DNA of 64,000 nt from Bacillus sp. IITD106 (lineage in GTDB: Bacteria > Bacillota > Bacilli > Bacillales > Bacillaceae_C). Numbering within the stretch: position 1 is the first letter of the stretch; every line of letters begins with the position of its first letter. The notes under the pieces are model-generated. The model worked only from the letters and a program-made list of their open reading frames with translations, had not been told where the DNA came from and did not search any database. Position numbers and translations under genes: made by a program. Of this stretch, positions 1 to 9,246 are shown piece by piece. The DNA is taken from assembly GCF_019459225.1 (NCBI RefSeq), contig NZ_JAIAZY010000002.1, positions 62,001 to 126,000 of the forward strand. Reading direction: 5' to 3'.

Positions 1-434
1 ACAGCAGCAAGTCCCGTTGCATTACGTTTTGCGATTTGCTCGTAGAAGATTTCCAATGGCTTTTCGATAATATCAAGCGATCGGATAATCAATCCGGTCT
101 CTCTCTCTGCATCATTATCAAGTGCACTTCGGAACTCTTCCTCGACAATGACTTCTGCCGTCTTCTCTTCCCAGTTAATCGACTTGATAAATCCAAGCCC
201 TCTAGCAGGGAATTTGGGATCTTCTTTAATGGTCAAAACGACGAAATCGCCCTCTGTTAACGTAATCTTTTCTGTATCCTTGAAGGCATAGCGGTCAATC
301 ATAACAAGCCTCGATACCCCTTTATGGGTAATCTTCATGTCAGGCGTAATAGGATGCACCGGCTTAAATAATCGGATATCTTGATTAAGTCTTTCTATGT
401 TGAGAATCTGTTTCTGCGAATAAACTACAGACAT
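1..434 (-). CDS. nrdJ: Vitamin B12-dependent ribonucleotide reductase, N-terminal part (cut by window edge)
   Basis: Class II ribonucleotide reductases use adenosylcobalamin to make deoxynucleotides. The frame is open from an ATG at 434 to the window edge (144 codons), after a purine-rich AAAAGGAG. The N-terminus (MSVVYSQKQILNIERLNQDI, then a stretch with HPITPDMKITHKGVSRLVM and KFPARGLGF) matches what I recall of Bacillaceae NrdJ. The catalytic barrel lies outside the window, so the call rests on the N-terminal extension alone. B. subtilis does not have this gene next to yqhL. Confidence 0.72.
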   Translation of the reverse strand, partial: MSVVYSQKQILNIERLNQDIRLFKPVHPITPDMKITHKGVSRLVMIDRYAFKDTEKITLTEGDFVVLTIKEDPKFPARGLGFIKSINWEEKTAEVIVEEEFRSALDNDAERETGLIIRSLDIIEKPLEIFYEQIAKRNATGLAA

Positions 435-853
435 TGCGTCAACTCCTTTTACAAATCATTCTATTAGTTACGTTACCATATGTATAACCATTAAATCAAT
501 GCTTAAACACAATATATTGTATTTTATTTTTCATCATCCACACTACATATAGTGATTCAGTTGAACTTTGTTTGATTTTGTCAAATTCAAAATAAGCAGG
601 AAAATAAAGCTTTTTTACGATTTTATTCGAATTTCCAACAAATACTACGATTTTTGAACAAAATTTGCATTTGCTCTTTTTATTTCCTCTTTCATCGTTT
701 GTATGATAAGGTTTTATTGAAAATGGTCTAGAAAATAATTTTATAAAAATTTTATTCTGAAAATAAAAATCCATAAAAAAGATTTTGATTCATGTTGCTA
801 TGATGAATATAATAGAACATAGGGCTATTTACTAGAAAGGGGAAGGAAGAATT
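435..853. other. AT-rich intergenic region between divergent nrdJ and yqhL
   Basis: No convincing gene is seen. A 92-codon minus-strand frame at 496-774 has no ribosome binding site and a low-complexity composition. The region should hold the nrdJ promoter on the minus strand; I could not assign it with confidence. It also holds a good yqhL promoter at 785-813. No riboswitch or NrdR-like tandem box was recognised. Confidence 0.5.
785..813 (+). promoter_or_regulatory. SigA-type promoter of yqhL
   Basis: TTGATT (785-790), a 17-nt spacer and a perfect TATAAT (808-813) sit about 40 nt before the TTG start of yqhL. Confidence 0.7.
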
Positions 854-1249
854 TTGGAGGCTTTATACACATTACTAATTTTACTGGGAGCAATCATTGC
901 TTTTTCCCTTTATAATTACTTCCATCAGAAAAAAATCTTAAAAACACTAACGGAAGAAGAATTTCGTGCTGGCTATCGGAAAGCACAGCTCATCGATGTT
1001 CGTGAGCCAAATGAATTTGAAGGTGGACATATACTAGGAGCGCGCAACATTCCCATGTCCCAATTAAAAACACGCATGAAGGAAATTCGCCCCGATAAAC
1101 CCGTATATTTATATTGTCAAACGGGGTTACGGAGCGGAAGAGCCGCACAAACTTTATACAGAAAAGGTTACAGAGATTTGTACCATTTACAGGGTGGATT
1201 TAAAAAATGGTCTGGACGAATCAAAACAAAGAAAAAGTATAATAGCTAA
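854..1249 (+). CDS. yqhL: Rhodanese-like membrane-anchored protein YqhL
   Basis: A 131-residue single-domain rhodanese, a sulfur-carrying or sulfurtransferase fold. Residues 4-22 form an N-terminal membrane anchor, and the rhodanese domain spans about 33-125. It includes the IDVREPNEFEGGHI motif and the active-site loop CQTGLRSGRA with the catalytic Cys near residue 93. The TTG start follows a GGGGAAGGAAG ribosome binding site. It matches B. subtilis YqhL, the neighbour of the gcv operon. The in vivo sulfur acceptor is not evident from the sequence. Confidence 0.88.
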   Translation: MEALYTLLILLGAIIAFSLYNYFHQKKILKTLTEEEFRAGYRKAQLIDVREPNEFEGGHILGARNIPMSQLKTRMKEIRPDKPVYLYCQTGLRSGRAAQTLYRKGYRDLYHLQGGFKKWSGRIKTKKKYNS

Positions 1250-1307
1250 CATGATGCCGTGGACTAAAACTCCGCGGTTTTTTGTAATCTAGAAAGGTGG
1301 CGAAATA

Positions 1308-1433
1308 ATGATATTAAAAGAAGTAAAGTTTATTCAAGATAATAATGAACACCAGTTTCCTTTTACACTTCCAGTTTTGAAAGATTTTAAGAATTTCCTT
1401 GATTCACCCCAATCTTTTTTAAGGCATTTATAA
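1308..1433 (+). pseudogene. Relic of an AAA-family ATPase gene (internally deleted)
   Basis: A ribosome binding site (AGAAAGGTGG) and an ATG open a 41-codon frame. Its first about 24 residues (MILKEVKFIQDNNEHQFPFT, then LPVL) look like the start of small AAA ATPases that continue into a VGENGSGKST P-loop. Here no P-loop follows. The frame passes directly into KDFKNFLDSPQSFLRHL, which resembles the C-terminal tail of the same family, then stops. The simplest reading is an in-frame deletion that removed the ATPase core and left both ends. A short expressed peptide cannot be excluded. Confidence 0.5.
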
Positions 1434-1477
1434 AAATGAGGCGGACTTTTTATTATTTTAGTCTGCCTCATTTTTTA
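1432..1477. terminator. Bidirectional intrinsic terminator between the ATPase relic and gcvPB
   Basis: A 15-bp stem AAAAATGAGGCGGAC / GTCTGCCTCATTTTT (1432-1446 and 1461-1475, one mismatch) has T-runs usable on both strands. It ends the yqhL side and the convergent gcv operon. Confidence 0.85.
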
Positions 1478-2938
1478 TTATTCTTTTATATATCGTAAAA
1501 CAGGTTTTCTTGCCGCCTTCGTTTCATCAAGTCGCTTTACGATCGTTGTGTGCGGAGCTTCTTGGACGAGTTCAGGATTTTCTTCCGCTTCCTTCGCAAT
1601 TTGAATCATTGCATCAATAAAAGCGTCGAGTGTTTCTTTTGATTCGGTTTCAGTCGGTTCAAACATCATACATTCTTCAACATTAAGCGGGAAATAAATG
1701 GTTGGCGGATGATAGCCAAAGTCAAGCAATCTTTTCGCCATATCAAGAGTACGAACTCCTAGCTTCTTTTGACGCTTTCCACTTAAAACAAATTCATGTT
1801 TACAATGGCGGTCATACGGAAGCTCAAAATAAGGAGCAAGCTTTCTCATCATATAGTTAGCATTGAGTACCGCAAATTCTGTAACAGCTTTTAATCCATC
1901 TGGCCCCATCGTACGAATATACGTATAAGCGCGTACGTTGATGCCGAAGTTACCGTAAAATGGTTTGACTCGACCGATCGATTGCGGGCGGTCGTAGTCA
2001 ATCGCAAATTTGCCATCTTTTTTCGTAATGACCGGCTTTGGTAAAAATGGAATCAAATCTTCTTTCACGCCGACAGGACCAGAACCTGGACCACCGCCGC
2101 CATGTGGGCCTGTAAATGTTTTATGAAGATTTAAATGGACGACATCAAAGCCCATATCGCCAGGACGCGCTTTGGACATAACAGCATTTAAATTAGCACC
2201 GTCGTAGTAAAGCTTCCCGCCAGCACCATGGACTATTTCTGCCATTTCAAGGATTTGTTCTTCGAATAGCCCGAGTGTGTTCGGATTTGTCAGCATTAAT
2301 GCAGCTGTATCAGGACCAACGAGTTCTTTTAAGTGATCCAAATCGACTAATCCATCCTCGCCTGATCGAACAGTAATCGTTTCTAATCCGGCTACAGTTG
2401 CAGATGCAGGGTTCGTTCCGTGAGCAGAGTCTGGTACGATGACTTTCGTTCTTTCCGTGTCTCCATTTGCTTCGTGGAAAGCACGAATCATCATGAGCCC
2501 AGTCCATTCTCCGTGGGCGCCAGCGGCTGGCTGCAGCGTTACCTCATGCATCCCTGTAATTTCAATTAAATGCTGCTGTAAATCATACATCAATTCAAGT
2601 GCTCCTTGAACAGATGATTCGGGCTGCAATGGATGTATATGGGCAAAGCCAGGGAATCGTGCAACTTGTTCATTGATTTTCGGATTATATTTCATCGTAC
2701 ATGATCCGAGTGGATAAAATCCTGAATCCACACCGTGATTATGGGTGGAGAGTTCCGTAAAATGGCGCATAATATCAAGCTCTGATACTTCCGGAAGCTC
2801 GGGTTCATTTTCTCTAACATATCCTTCAGGCAAACATTCAGCTATATCGATTTCTGGCACATCCATTTCAGGCAAACTGTAACCAATTCTCCCCGGAGTA
2901 GACATTTCAAAAATTAATTTTAAATCTTGATTATTCAC
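1478..2938 (-). CDS. gcvPB: Glycine dehydrogenase (decarboxylating) subunit 2
   Basis: C-terminal half of the split P-protein of the glycine cleavage system. It decarboxylates glycine and passes the aminomethyl group to the lipoyl H-protein. 486 residues, normal length. The PLP-lysine motif [19 protein letters not shown] lies near residues 270-290. The GTG start at 2938 overlaps the end of gcvPA by 8 nt, indicating translational coupling of the two subunits, which together form the active heterotetramer. It is the last gene of gcvT-gcvPA-gcvPB, under the glycine riboswitch. A terminator follows immediately. Confidence 0.97.
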   Translation of the reverse strand: MNNQDLKLIFEMSTPGRIGYSLPEMDVPEIDIAECLPEGYVRENEPELPEVSELDIMRHFTELSTHNHGVDSGFYPLGSCTMKYNPKINEQVARFPGFAHIHPLQPESSVQGALELMYDLQQHLIEITGMHEVTLQPAAGAHGEWTGLMMIRAFHEANGDTERTKVIVPDSAHGTNPASATVAGLETITVRSGEDGLVDLDHLKELVGPDTAALMLTNPNTLGLFEEQILEMAEIVHGAGGKLYYDGANLNAVMSKARPGDMGFDVVHLNLHKTFTGPHGGGGPGSGPVGVKEDLIPFLPKPVITKKDGKFAIDYDRPQSIGRVKPFYGNFGINVRAYTYIRTMGPDGLKAVTEFAVLNANYMMRKLAPYFELPYDRHCKHEFVLSGKRQKKLGVRTLDMAKRLLDFGYHPPTIYFPLNVEECMMFEPTETESKETLDAFIDAMIQIAKEAEENPELVQEAPHTTIVKRLDETKAARKPVLRYIKE

Positions 2939-4280
2939 AGCTCTCCCCCACTTCTTTTACAAAGCTATCAATCTCTTCCTTCGTTCTAAGTTCAGTGACG
3001 GCAACAAGCATATGTCCATCAAGTTCTGGATAATCTCGGCCTAAATCATAGCCGCCAATGATTCCTTTTTGAAGCAATATTTCATTTACTTCCCTGACAG
3101 GCTTATTCAGCTTGACGACAAATTCATTAAATTGGTAGCCATCGAAAAGAAGATCAAATCCCTTCTCTTTAAAAACGGTCTTCGCATAATGAGCCTTTTG
3201 AATATTTTGCACTGCCATTTCTTTTACACCTTTTTTACCCAGGGCTGTCATGGCGACAGAGGAAGCTAAGGCATTTAACGCTTGGTTGGAGCAAATATTT
3301 GATGTTGCCTTGTCGCGGCGAATATGCTGTTCCCTAGCTTGCAGCGTCAAAACAAATCCTCTTTTCCCGTTTTCATCAGTTGTTTGCCCAACTAAACGGC
3401 CAGGAACTTTTCTCATCAATTTTGATGTAACGGCAAAATATCCACAATGTGGACCACCGAAGGAAGCCGGGATTCCAAAAGGCTGCACATCCCCAACAAC
3501 AATATCAGCTCCAAATTCACCAGGAGGAGTTAACGCTCCGAGTGCAAGTGGGTTACTTGAAACGATCAATAAGCCCTTTTGTTCGTGAATTAATGGTTCA
3601 ATATCCTTTAATGGCTCGATCTGACCAAAAAAGTTTGGATATTGTATAATTACAGCCGCAACATCATCATTAAGTTCATTTTTCAGAGCAGTTAAATCGG
3701 TTACACCATTTTGGTAAGGAATTTCTACAACATCGATATATTGACCTTTTGCATATGTTTTTAATACTTCTCTTGATTCAGGATTTACAGTATTAGACAC
3801 AAGAATCTTTTTACGTTTCGTTTGGCCTGCACTGAGCATAGCAGCCTCTGCAAGTGATGTTCCCCCATCATACATGGAAGAGTTCGCTACATCCATGCCG
3901 GTGAGTTCACAAATCATCGTTTGAAACTGGAAAATAGCTTGAAGCTCACCTTGTGATATTTCCGGCTGATACGGAGTGTATGCCGTATAAAATTCAGATC
4001 TAGAAATGACATGGTCAACAATTGTCGGGATATAGTGGTCATACACACCAGCCCCTAAGAATGAAACATTCTGTTTGAAGTCAGCATTTTTCCCTGCCAG
4101 ACTTGCGAGTTCCTTTAATAATGCGGATTCCGATTTTGCTCTTTTAATGTTATATTCGCCTTTAAAACGAACTTTTTCCGGTATATCTGAAAATAAGTCA
4201 TCAATGGACTCAACGCCTATTGCTTCAAGCATTTCTTTTTGATCTTGCTCGGTCATCGGCAAATAGCGATGTTTACTCAT
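2931..4280 (-). CDS. gcvPA: Glycine dehydrogenase (decarboxylating) subunit 1
   Basis: N-terminal half of the two-subunit P-protein. 449 residues, beginning [19 protein letters not shown], with the typical [14 protein letters not shown] segment near residue 98 and [19 protein letters not shown] near 263-282. ATG follows GGAGGGG. It lies 16 nt downstream of gcvT and overlaps gcvPB by 8 nt. With gcvPB, gcvT, the H-protein and dihydrolipoamide dehydrogenase (the last two are not in this window) it feeds glycine carbon into 5,10-methylene-THF. Confidence 0.97.
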   Translation of the reverse strand: MSKHRYLPMTEQDQKEMLEAIGVESIDDLFSDIPEKVRFKGEYNIKRAKSESALLKELASLAGKNADFKQNVSFLGAGVYDHYIPTIVDHVISRSEFYTAYTPYQPEISQGELQAIFQFQTMICELTGMDVANSSMYDGGTSLAEAAMLSAGQTKRKKILVSNTVNPESREVLKTYAKGQYIDVVEIPYQNGVTDLTALKNELNDDVAAVIIQYPNFFGQIEPLKDIEPLIHEQKGLLIVSSNPLALGALTPPGEFGADIVVGDVQPFGIPASFGGPHCGYFAVTSKLMRKVPGRLVGQTTDENGKRGFVLTLQAREQHIRRDKATSNICSNQALNALASSVAMTALGKKGVKEMAVQNIQKAHYAKTVFKEKGFDLLFDGYQFNEFVVKLNKPVREVNEILLQKGIIGGYDLGRDYPELDGHMLVAVTELRTKEEIDSFVKEVGESCE

Positions 4281-4296
4281 ATTTTTCCCCTCCAGT

Positions 4297-5403
4297 TTAG
4301 TTTTTGGCTCTCTTATAAAACGGAGTCGAAACGACTTTTGCCTTTAGTCGTTTTCCGCGAATCTCTACTGTAAGCTCCCGTCCAAGTTCTTTATATTCGG
4401 AATTTATGAGCGCAAGCCCAATATTTTTTTTCAAGGTAGGAGATTGGGTTCCTGATGTAATAAAGCCAATTTCCTCATCACCAGCAAATACTTTATATCC
4501 ATGCCTAGGAATTCCTCTATCAATCATTTCAATTCCAACAATTGATCTAGGGATGCCTGCATCTTTTTGTTTTTGTAAAGCGCTTTTTCCGATAAAATCT
4601 TCTTCCTTATTTAGTTTCACAGCAAATCCTATCCCCGCCTCCAACGGAGAAATTTGCTCGGATAGTTCCTGCCCATATAAAGCTAGGGCGGCTTCAAAGC
4701 GAAGCGTATCTCTAGCCCCAAGCCCGCATGGCAATAAGCCTTCTTCTGCTCCTACTGCAAGGAGATCTTTCCATATTTTTTCCGCATCAGAAGGACTGCA
4801 ATATATTTCAAAACCATCTTCACCTGTATAGCCTGTACGAGAGATTAATGTGTTTGAACCATTTACATCAACATTTTCTATAAATTTAAATAATTTAATT
4901 TCCTTTAATTCTGTATCAGTTACTAATGTTTGAAGAATGGCTTCTGCTTTTGGCCCCTGGATGGCGATAAGCCCGTAATCACTTGAAACATCTTGTATTT
5001 CAACATCACCTATAGCATTGTCATGTAGCCACTTAACGTCTTTTTCAGTATTGGCTGCATTTACTACAAGAAGGTAGTCCTCTTCCGCTAATTTATAGAC
5101 AAGTAGATCATCTACCACTCCACCATCTTCATAACACATCGCCGTATATTGTGCACTTCCAGATTTGAGTTTTGAAAGATCATTTGTCACCATTTTTTGT
5201 AAAAATGCGAGGCTGCCTTTTCCTTTTACCACTATCTCCCCCATATGAGAAACATCAAAAATACCAGCCTTAGTCCTTACCGCTTCATGTTCTTCTTTAA
5301 TGCTGGAAAATTGAACTGGAAGATCCCAGCCACCAAAATCAATTGTTTTTGCGCCTAACTCCTTATATAGGGGGTACAATGGCGTTCTTTTTAAATTCGT
5401 CAC
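4297..5403 (-). CDS. gcvT: Aminomethyltransferase (glycine cleavage T-protein)
   Basis: Transfers the methylene group from the aminomethyl-lipoyl H-protein to tetrahydrofolate and releases ammonia. 368 residues, family length. The signature [13 protein letters not shown] is near residue 23, DVSHMGEI near 50 and the folate-site [14 protein letters not shown] near 188-201. The GTG start is chosen because AAGGAGG lies 8 nt upstream. First gene of the operon, directly behind the tandem glycine riboswitch and its terminator. Confidence 0.97.
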   Translation of the reverse strand: MTNLKRTPLYPLYKELGAKTIDFGGWDLPVQFSSIKEEHEAVRTKAGIFDVSHMGEIVVKGKGSLAFLQKMVTNDLSKLKSGSAQYTAMCYEDGGVVDDLLVYKLAEEDYLLVVNAANTEKDVKWLHDNAIGDVEIQDVSSDYGLIAIQGPKAEAILQTLVTDTELKEIKLFKFIENVDVNGSNTLISRTGYTGEDGFEIYCSPSDAEKIWKDLLAVGAEEGLLPCGLGARDTLRFEAALALYGQELSEQISPLEAGIGFAVKLNKEEDFIGKSALQKQKDAGIPRSIVGIEMIDRGIPRHGYKVFAGDEEIGFITSGTQSPTLKKNIGLALINSEYKELGRELTVEIRGKRLKAKVVSTPFYKRAKN

Positions 5404-5445
5404 TAAAAAAACCTCCTTTTCCTTAGCTTAATATGTACGAAAATG

Positions 5446-5491
5446 CAAAAAAGGACAGAAAAATCCCGTTGCATTAAGGATTCTCTGTCCT
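5446..5491 (-). terminator. Riboswitch expression-platform terminator before gcvT
   Basis: On the minus strand AGGACAGA (5491-5484) pairs with TCTGTCCT (5459-5452), followed by six or more U. It sits directly after the second glycine aptamer, as expected for a switch in which glycine binding prevents termination. Confidence 0.8.
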
Positions 5492-5650
5492 GGCACCTGA
5501 GAGTTTCACCTTGCGGCTTACCCCTTTGGTGGTTCTGAAAAAATAGAACACTCTCCAGAGTTGCGTCAAACAAGGGTTCTTTTGCCTGAGAGATTCACAA
5601 CTTTGTTGCTTGCTCCTTCGGCGCCGCGTATGCAGTCTCTCCCCGTGTCT
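5485..5650 (-). promoter_or_regulatory. Tandem glycine riboswitch (two aptamers) controlling gcvT-gcvPA-gcvPB
   Basis: Read on the minus strand, there are two copies of the glycine aptamer core. The first has GGGGAGAG, then GCGCCGAAGGAGCAAGC, then AATCTCTCAGGCAAAAG. The second has CTGGAGAG, then CCACCAAAGGGGTAAGCC, then AAACTCTCAGG. The aptamers are joined by a short linker and followed by an intrinsic terminator, and GTG of gcvT lies about 45 nt beyond it. From the family, glycine turns expression on. Confidence 0.93.
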
Positions 5651-5783
5651 TCATTCGCCAATATTATGTGCGTTTACTGGATATACTAAAAATAGTTTTA
5701 TCTTACATATCCACTTTACATCAACAACATCGTATCACCATTTCAACTATTCATCAATGCTTTTCGCCATATGGGAGGTAATT

Positions 5784-7478
5784 ATGACAATACAGGTAGT
5801 CTTTCAACAAGACTGGCAAAAAAACTTTATGCAAAAGATAGACAAAGATGGACCATGGGCAAATCGAGAATTATTTAAATTAGCAATACAAGTAGAAAAA
5901 TTATTAAATGTACCTTCATTTGAAGGATTGGTCGCTCCAAAGTTTCTTCCTAATTTAACACCTTTGCCGCATCAGCTTGAAACTGCGCGCCAAGTAGTCG
6001 AAAACATGAATGGTAAAGCAATATTAGCCGATGAAGTTGGTCTTGGAAAAACAATTGAAGCCGGCCTAATTATAAAAGAATATATGATTCGTGGACTAGT
6101 AAAAAAAGTTTTGATTCTTGTTCCTGCTTCCCTCGTCTCTCAGTGGGTATCTGAGCTTAATTCGAAATTTTATATTCCCGCAGTGGCTCAAAGGAAAAGT
6201 TATGTCTGGGATCAATATGATTGCGTTGTCTCATCCATCGATACGGCGAAAAGGAGTCCACATAGGGAATTAATAGCCGAACAGGATTATGATCTTATTA
6301 TTATAGATGAAGCACATAAACTTAAAAATCATAAAACCAAAAACTATGAATTTGTTCAATCCTTGAAAAAGAAATTCTGTCTTTTGTTAACAGCTACCCC
6401 TATCCAAAATAAAATTGAAGAAATGTTTTACCTTGTATCTCTTTTAAAACCTGGCCATTTAGGGAATCAGAGTGGTTTTACCGATAAATATAAGGATAAA
6501 AAATTATCTGTACAAGAAGATGCGTTTTTAAAAGAACTCGTCAATAAAGTAATGATTAGAAATAGACGTGGAGACACAGGTATTGAATGGCCTGAACGGC
6601 ATGTAGAAACCATTCCGATTGAATTTACAAAAGAAGAACGGGAGCTATATAACGCAATCGAAAGGCTGAAGGATACTGATTTACCTGTACACGGATTTTC
6701 GCTGCTAACATTAAAACGAGAGGCATGCAGCAGCAGGGAAGCTGTCTATTTCACATTGAAAAACATGCTCACAAAATATGAAAATCCTTCTCCGCTGCTT
6801 ATTGAAGCCCTTCAATTCATCCAACAAAAAATTGATGCCGTCGTACAAAATTCTAAAGCGAGTAAAGCTCTGGAATTAATTAAGAAGATTGATGACAAAG
6901 TGATAATTTTTACAGAATATCGAGCAACACAAATGTATTTACAATGGTTTTTAGGGCAAAACGGGATACGTTCTGTCCCTTTTCGAGGCGGATTTAAAAG
7001 AGGGAAAAAGGATTGGATGCGTGAGCTATTTCAAAATCAAGCCCAAGTGTTGATTGCGACAGAAGCTGGCGGTGAGGGAATCAACCTGCAATTTTGCTCA
7101 CATATTATTAATTTTGACTTGCCATGGAATCCGATGCGCCTTGAACAAAGAATCGGACGTATTCATAGACTTGGCCAGGAAAATAATGTTCATATTTACA
7201 ATTTTACAATTATGAACACAATTGAAGAGCATATTGTAAAACTACTCTATGAAAAAATCCAACTATTCGAGCGTGTAGTTGGAGAATTGGATGATATATT
7301 GTCAAGGCTGGAATTCAAAAATTTTGATGAGTATTTAAAAGATATTTTTGAGCAATCCAGCTCTGAAGGTCAAATGAAAGTAAAGATGGGAAATTTAACT
7401 TCATTGATTCAATTTGCGGACACGATGAGAACGGAGGAAGCTGGGAATGCTGCAAAAGGAAATTCATCAATATCTTGA
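5784..7478 (+). CDS. yqhH: SNF2-family DEAD/DEAH helicase YqhH
   Basis: 564-residue SNF2/RapA-like ATPase. Walker A is in ADEVGLGKTIEAG (about residues 81-93), motif II is IIIDEAHKLKN (about 172-182), motif III LLTATPIQNK, and the C-terminal helicase domain contains TEAGGEGINLQF and QRIGRIHRLGQ (arginine fingers). ATG 5784 is chosen for the GGGAGG 6 nt upstream. A longer frame starting at 5610 would translate through the divergent riboswitch region and is rejected. It overlaps yqhG by 32 nt, so the two are co-transcribed. The substrate is unknown. Confidence 0.9.
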   Translation: MTIQVVFQQDWQKNFMQKIDKDGPWANRELFKLAIQVEKLLNVPSFEGLVAPKFLPNLTPLPHQLETARQVVENMNGKAILADEVGLGKTIEAGLIIKEYMIRGLVKKVLILVPASLVSQWVSELNSKFYIPAVAQRKSYVWDQYDCVVSSIDTAKRSPHRELIAEQDYDLIIIDEAHKLKNHKTKNYEFVQSLKKKFCLLLTATPIQNKIEEMFYLVSLLKPGHLGNQSGFTDKYKDKKLSVQEDAFLKELVNKVMIRNRRGDTGIEWPERHVETIPIEFTKEERELYNAIERLKDTDLPVHGFSLLTLKREACSSREAVYFTLKNMLTKYENPSPLLIEALQFIQQKIDAVVQNSKASKALELIKKIDDKVIIFTEYRATQMYLQWFLGQNGIRSVPFRGGFKRGKKDWMRELFQNQAQVLIATEAGGEGINLQFCSHIINFDLPWNPMRLEQRIGRIHRLGQENNVHIYNFTIMNTIEEHIVKLLYEKIQLFERVVGELDDILSRLEFKNFDEYLKDIFEQSSSEGQMKVKMGNLTSLIQFADTMRTEEAGNAAKGNSSIS

Positions 7479-8259
7479 AACTTTTTTTCGTGAAAATGAT
7501 TGCTTGATTGAAGAAAAAGGACCTGGGCACCTAGTTGTACAACTAACTGTTGATATGGATAAAGAATTAATGAACCGTCCTTTTTACTGGACATATTTGG
7601 AGAAGACAGGTGGAACTCCTAATCCAATGAAAATAACCTTAATCACCGATCAAGAAAAAACCCCAGATCATATAAAAGGAGAAATCATCCATTTTGGAGT
7701 ACCAAGACTTCATCAAATCTTTCAGGCAACGAAAAAAAAATCTGCTTATATTAGAATGTACGAGATACCGAGCAAGGCGGATAGCAATAGTCAAATCCCT
7801 CTTCATCCATGGCTTATGCTTAATATCAAAATCTCCTACCAGTGTGACAGAAAAAAAGATTTAATAAGATCAATTGGAATAAATTTAATCAATGGCTCTA
7901 TTTTTGAAGATTTTTACGAAAAGGTAGATACAATACCCTTACAAGCAACCATACCAGACTACTGTTTTACCATTTCACCGATCATTAAACCGGGAAGTGG
8001 GATTAAACGAATAGAAAATCTATTAATAAACGAAGTGAAGAACAGTGAACATCCATGGGCAAACGAAGCAATAAAAAGATGGAATGAGGATTTGCGACTA
8101 TTGGATCATTTCTATGAAGACCATATTGAAAAACCGGAAACCTATCATATTGAAAAAGAAGCATTAAAGGATCAATATGAACCCGTAGTCATTATGGAGA
8201 TCATAAATGGTGGACTTTATTATTTAGCAACGAATCCATATATGCATGAAAGAGGCTGA
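7447..8259 (+). CDS. yqhG: YqhG family protein of unknown function
   Basis: 270 residues, cytosolic, no signal peptide or membrane segment. It matches B. subtilis YqhG, which always follows the SNF2 helicase gene yqhH. ATG 7447 has GGAGG 9 nt upstream, inside the end of yqhH, giving a 32-nt overlap. Its stop codon lies inside a hairpin shared with convergent yqzE. No catalytic motif was recognised. The conserved pairing suggests it works with the helicase (inference). Confidence 0.85.
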   Translation: MLQKEIHQYLETFFRENDCLIEEKGPGHLVVQLTVDMDKELMNRPFYWTYLEKTGGTPNPMKITLITDQEKTPDHIKGEIIHFGVPRLHQIFQATKKKSAYIRMYEIPSKADSNSQIPLHPWLMLNIKISYQCDRKKDLIRSIGINLINGSIFEDFYEKVDTIPLQATIPDYCFTISPIIKPGSGIKRIENLLINEVKNSEHPWANEAIKRWNEDLRLLDHFYEDHIEKPETYHIEKEALKDQYEPVVIMEIINGGLYYLATNPYMHERG

Positions 8260-8279
8260 AAAATCAGCCTCTCCTTTTT
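8251..8279 (+). terminator. Terminator hairpin covering the convergent yqhG and yqzE stops
   Basis: AGAGGCTGA (8251-8259), a loop of about four A, TCAGCCTCT (8264-8272), then CCTTTTT. It works as an intrinsic terminator on the plus strand. Both stop codons, TGA of yqhG (8257-8259) and TGA of yqzE (8266-8264), are part of the stem. Confidence 0.8.
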
Positions 8280-8443
8280 AATAACATACTTATTGAAAGC
8301 GGGAGCAACCCAAACCAATGAGTCAAGGCTGGTTCCCTTGCACTTTTCTTATCAAGTTTTAATTGTTTTCTTTCCTCTTTAGGCAGTTCAAAATGTTTTA
8401 TAAATGTTTCGGTCAAATACTTCACATAATCATTTGTAGACAT
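8264..8443 (-). CDS. yqzE: YqzE family small protein
   Basis: 59 residues starting MSTNDYVKYLTETFIKHFEL, charged in the middle, with a hydrophobic C-terminal segment (HWFGLLPLSISMLL, about 42-55) and a basic end. ATG 8443 is chosen because AGGGAAGG precedes it; a longer frame to 8497 lacks a site. It matches B. subtilis YqzE, which is linked to the comG locus there too. Function unknown. Confidence 0.8.
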   Translation of the reverse strand: MSTNDYVKYLTETFIKHFELPKEERKQLKLDKKSAREPALTHWFGLLPLSISMLLKRRG

Positions 8444-8500
8444 GAATCTATTCCTTCCCTCTACAAAACCATTCGATTTATTAGAAAGTATAGCCAAGTT

Positions 8501-9013
8501 TTATAGATTCATTCGACTAATAATCTTTTCAGCAACTTCTTCAATAGTTAAATCTGAAGTATCAATAGTGAAAGAAGCACTTTCCAAATATAAGGGCAGT
8601 CTTTTTTCATACATGTCCTTTATTTCCTCTACTGATTTATTCTTTAAAAGTGGCCTTGTTAGATCATCTTTTAATCTCTCCAAAAATACTTCAGGTTTGC
8701 ATTCCAAAAAGACAACTCTTCCACTTTCCTTAAGGAATTGCCGGTTTTTTTCTTTTAATATAATCCCTCCGCCAGTCGTAATGATAGATGGCGTGTCTGT
8801 TAAATTAAGTAAAATTTCAGTTTCCTTCTCTCGAAAACGCTCCTCACCAAATTGTTCAAAAAAGTTCTTTATCGGGACTCCTGAATATTCCTCAAACCGT
8901 TCATCAGTATCAATGACTGGAAGCCCGCTTTTTTCTCCCAAAACCTTGCCAATAGACGTTTTTCCAGCCCCCATAAAGCCAATTAAGTAGATTGATTTTT
9001 TTGTCACTTTCAT
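8501..9013 (-). CDS. aroK: Shikimate kinase
   Basis: Phosphorylates shikimate at the 3-hydroxyl in chorismate synthesis. 170 residues, family length. Walker A GFMGAGKTS (about residues 12-20), shikimate-binding DTDERFEE near 36 and the GGGII motif near 82-86. ATG 9013 has AGAGGTGG upstream. It sits between comGG and yqzE on the same strand; no terminator separates it from comGG. Confidence 0.95.
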   Translation of the reverse strand: MKVTKKSIYLIGFMGAGKTSIGKVLGEKSGLPVIDTDERFEEYSGVPIKNFFEQFGEERFREKETEILLNLTDTPSIITTGGGIILKEKNRQFLKESGRVVFLECKPEVFLERLKDDLTRPLLKNKSVEEIKDMYEKRLPLYLESASFTIDTSDLTIEEVAEKIISRMNL

Positions 9014-9078
9014 CCACCTCTTTACATTCTTCTTCCATTATATAATAGGTGGGCCATCAATCCACATTAATTTCATGC

Positions 9079-9246
9079 TCACGATCCATGAAGCAAATCT
9101 AATATTTGCTTTTCGTAATAATTTTTCATTTCTATCACATAGCCTAATTCAGATATATATATTTGTGTTGCTTCATAAATAACAAATAGAGAAAGGACTG
9201 CCACAATCAATACAACTGGGTAAGCGGCTCCATGTTCATTTCTAAT
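9079..9246 (-). CDS. comGG: Short ComGG-like pseudopilus protein, probable ATT start
   Basis: ComGG is the last comG product and belongs to the DNA-uptake pseudopilus. A frame overlapping the comGF end encodes RNEHGAAYPVVLIVAVLSLF, then VIYEATQIYISELGYVIE and ending LLHGS (55 residues). The (R)xxGxxYPVVL plus membrane segment arrangement resembles ComGG N-termini. The frame has an upstream stop five codons away and no ATG, GTG or TTG before the conserved part. The only codon suitably placed behind AGGAGAGGAAGAAGG is ATT at 9246. B. subtilis ComGG is about 124 residues, so roughly the C-terminal half is missing. It may be a shortened or decaying gene. Confidence 0.55.
   Translation of the reverse strand: MRNEHGAAYPVVLIVAVLSLFVIYEATQIYISELGYVIEMKNYYEKQILDLLHGS

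Noticed and set aside
496-774. 92-codon minus-strand ORF between nrdJ and yqhL
   Set aside because: No ribosome binding site, low-complexity Lys/Ile/Phe-rich product from AT-rich DNA, no recognised motif.
5610-5783. N-terminal extension of yqhH
   Set aside because: It would translate through the divergent glycine riboswitch; ATG 5784 has a good site and starts the conserved protein.
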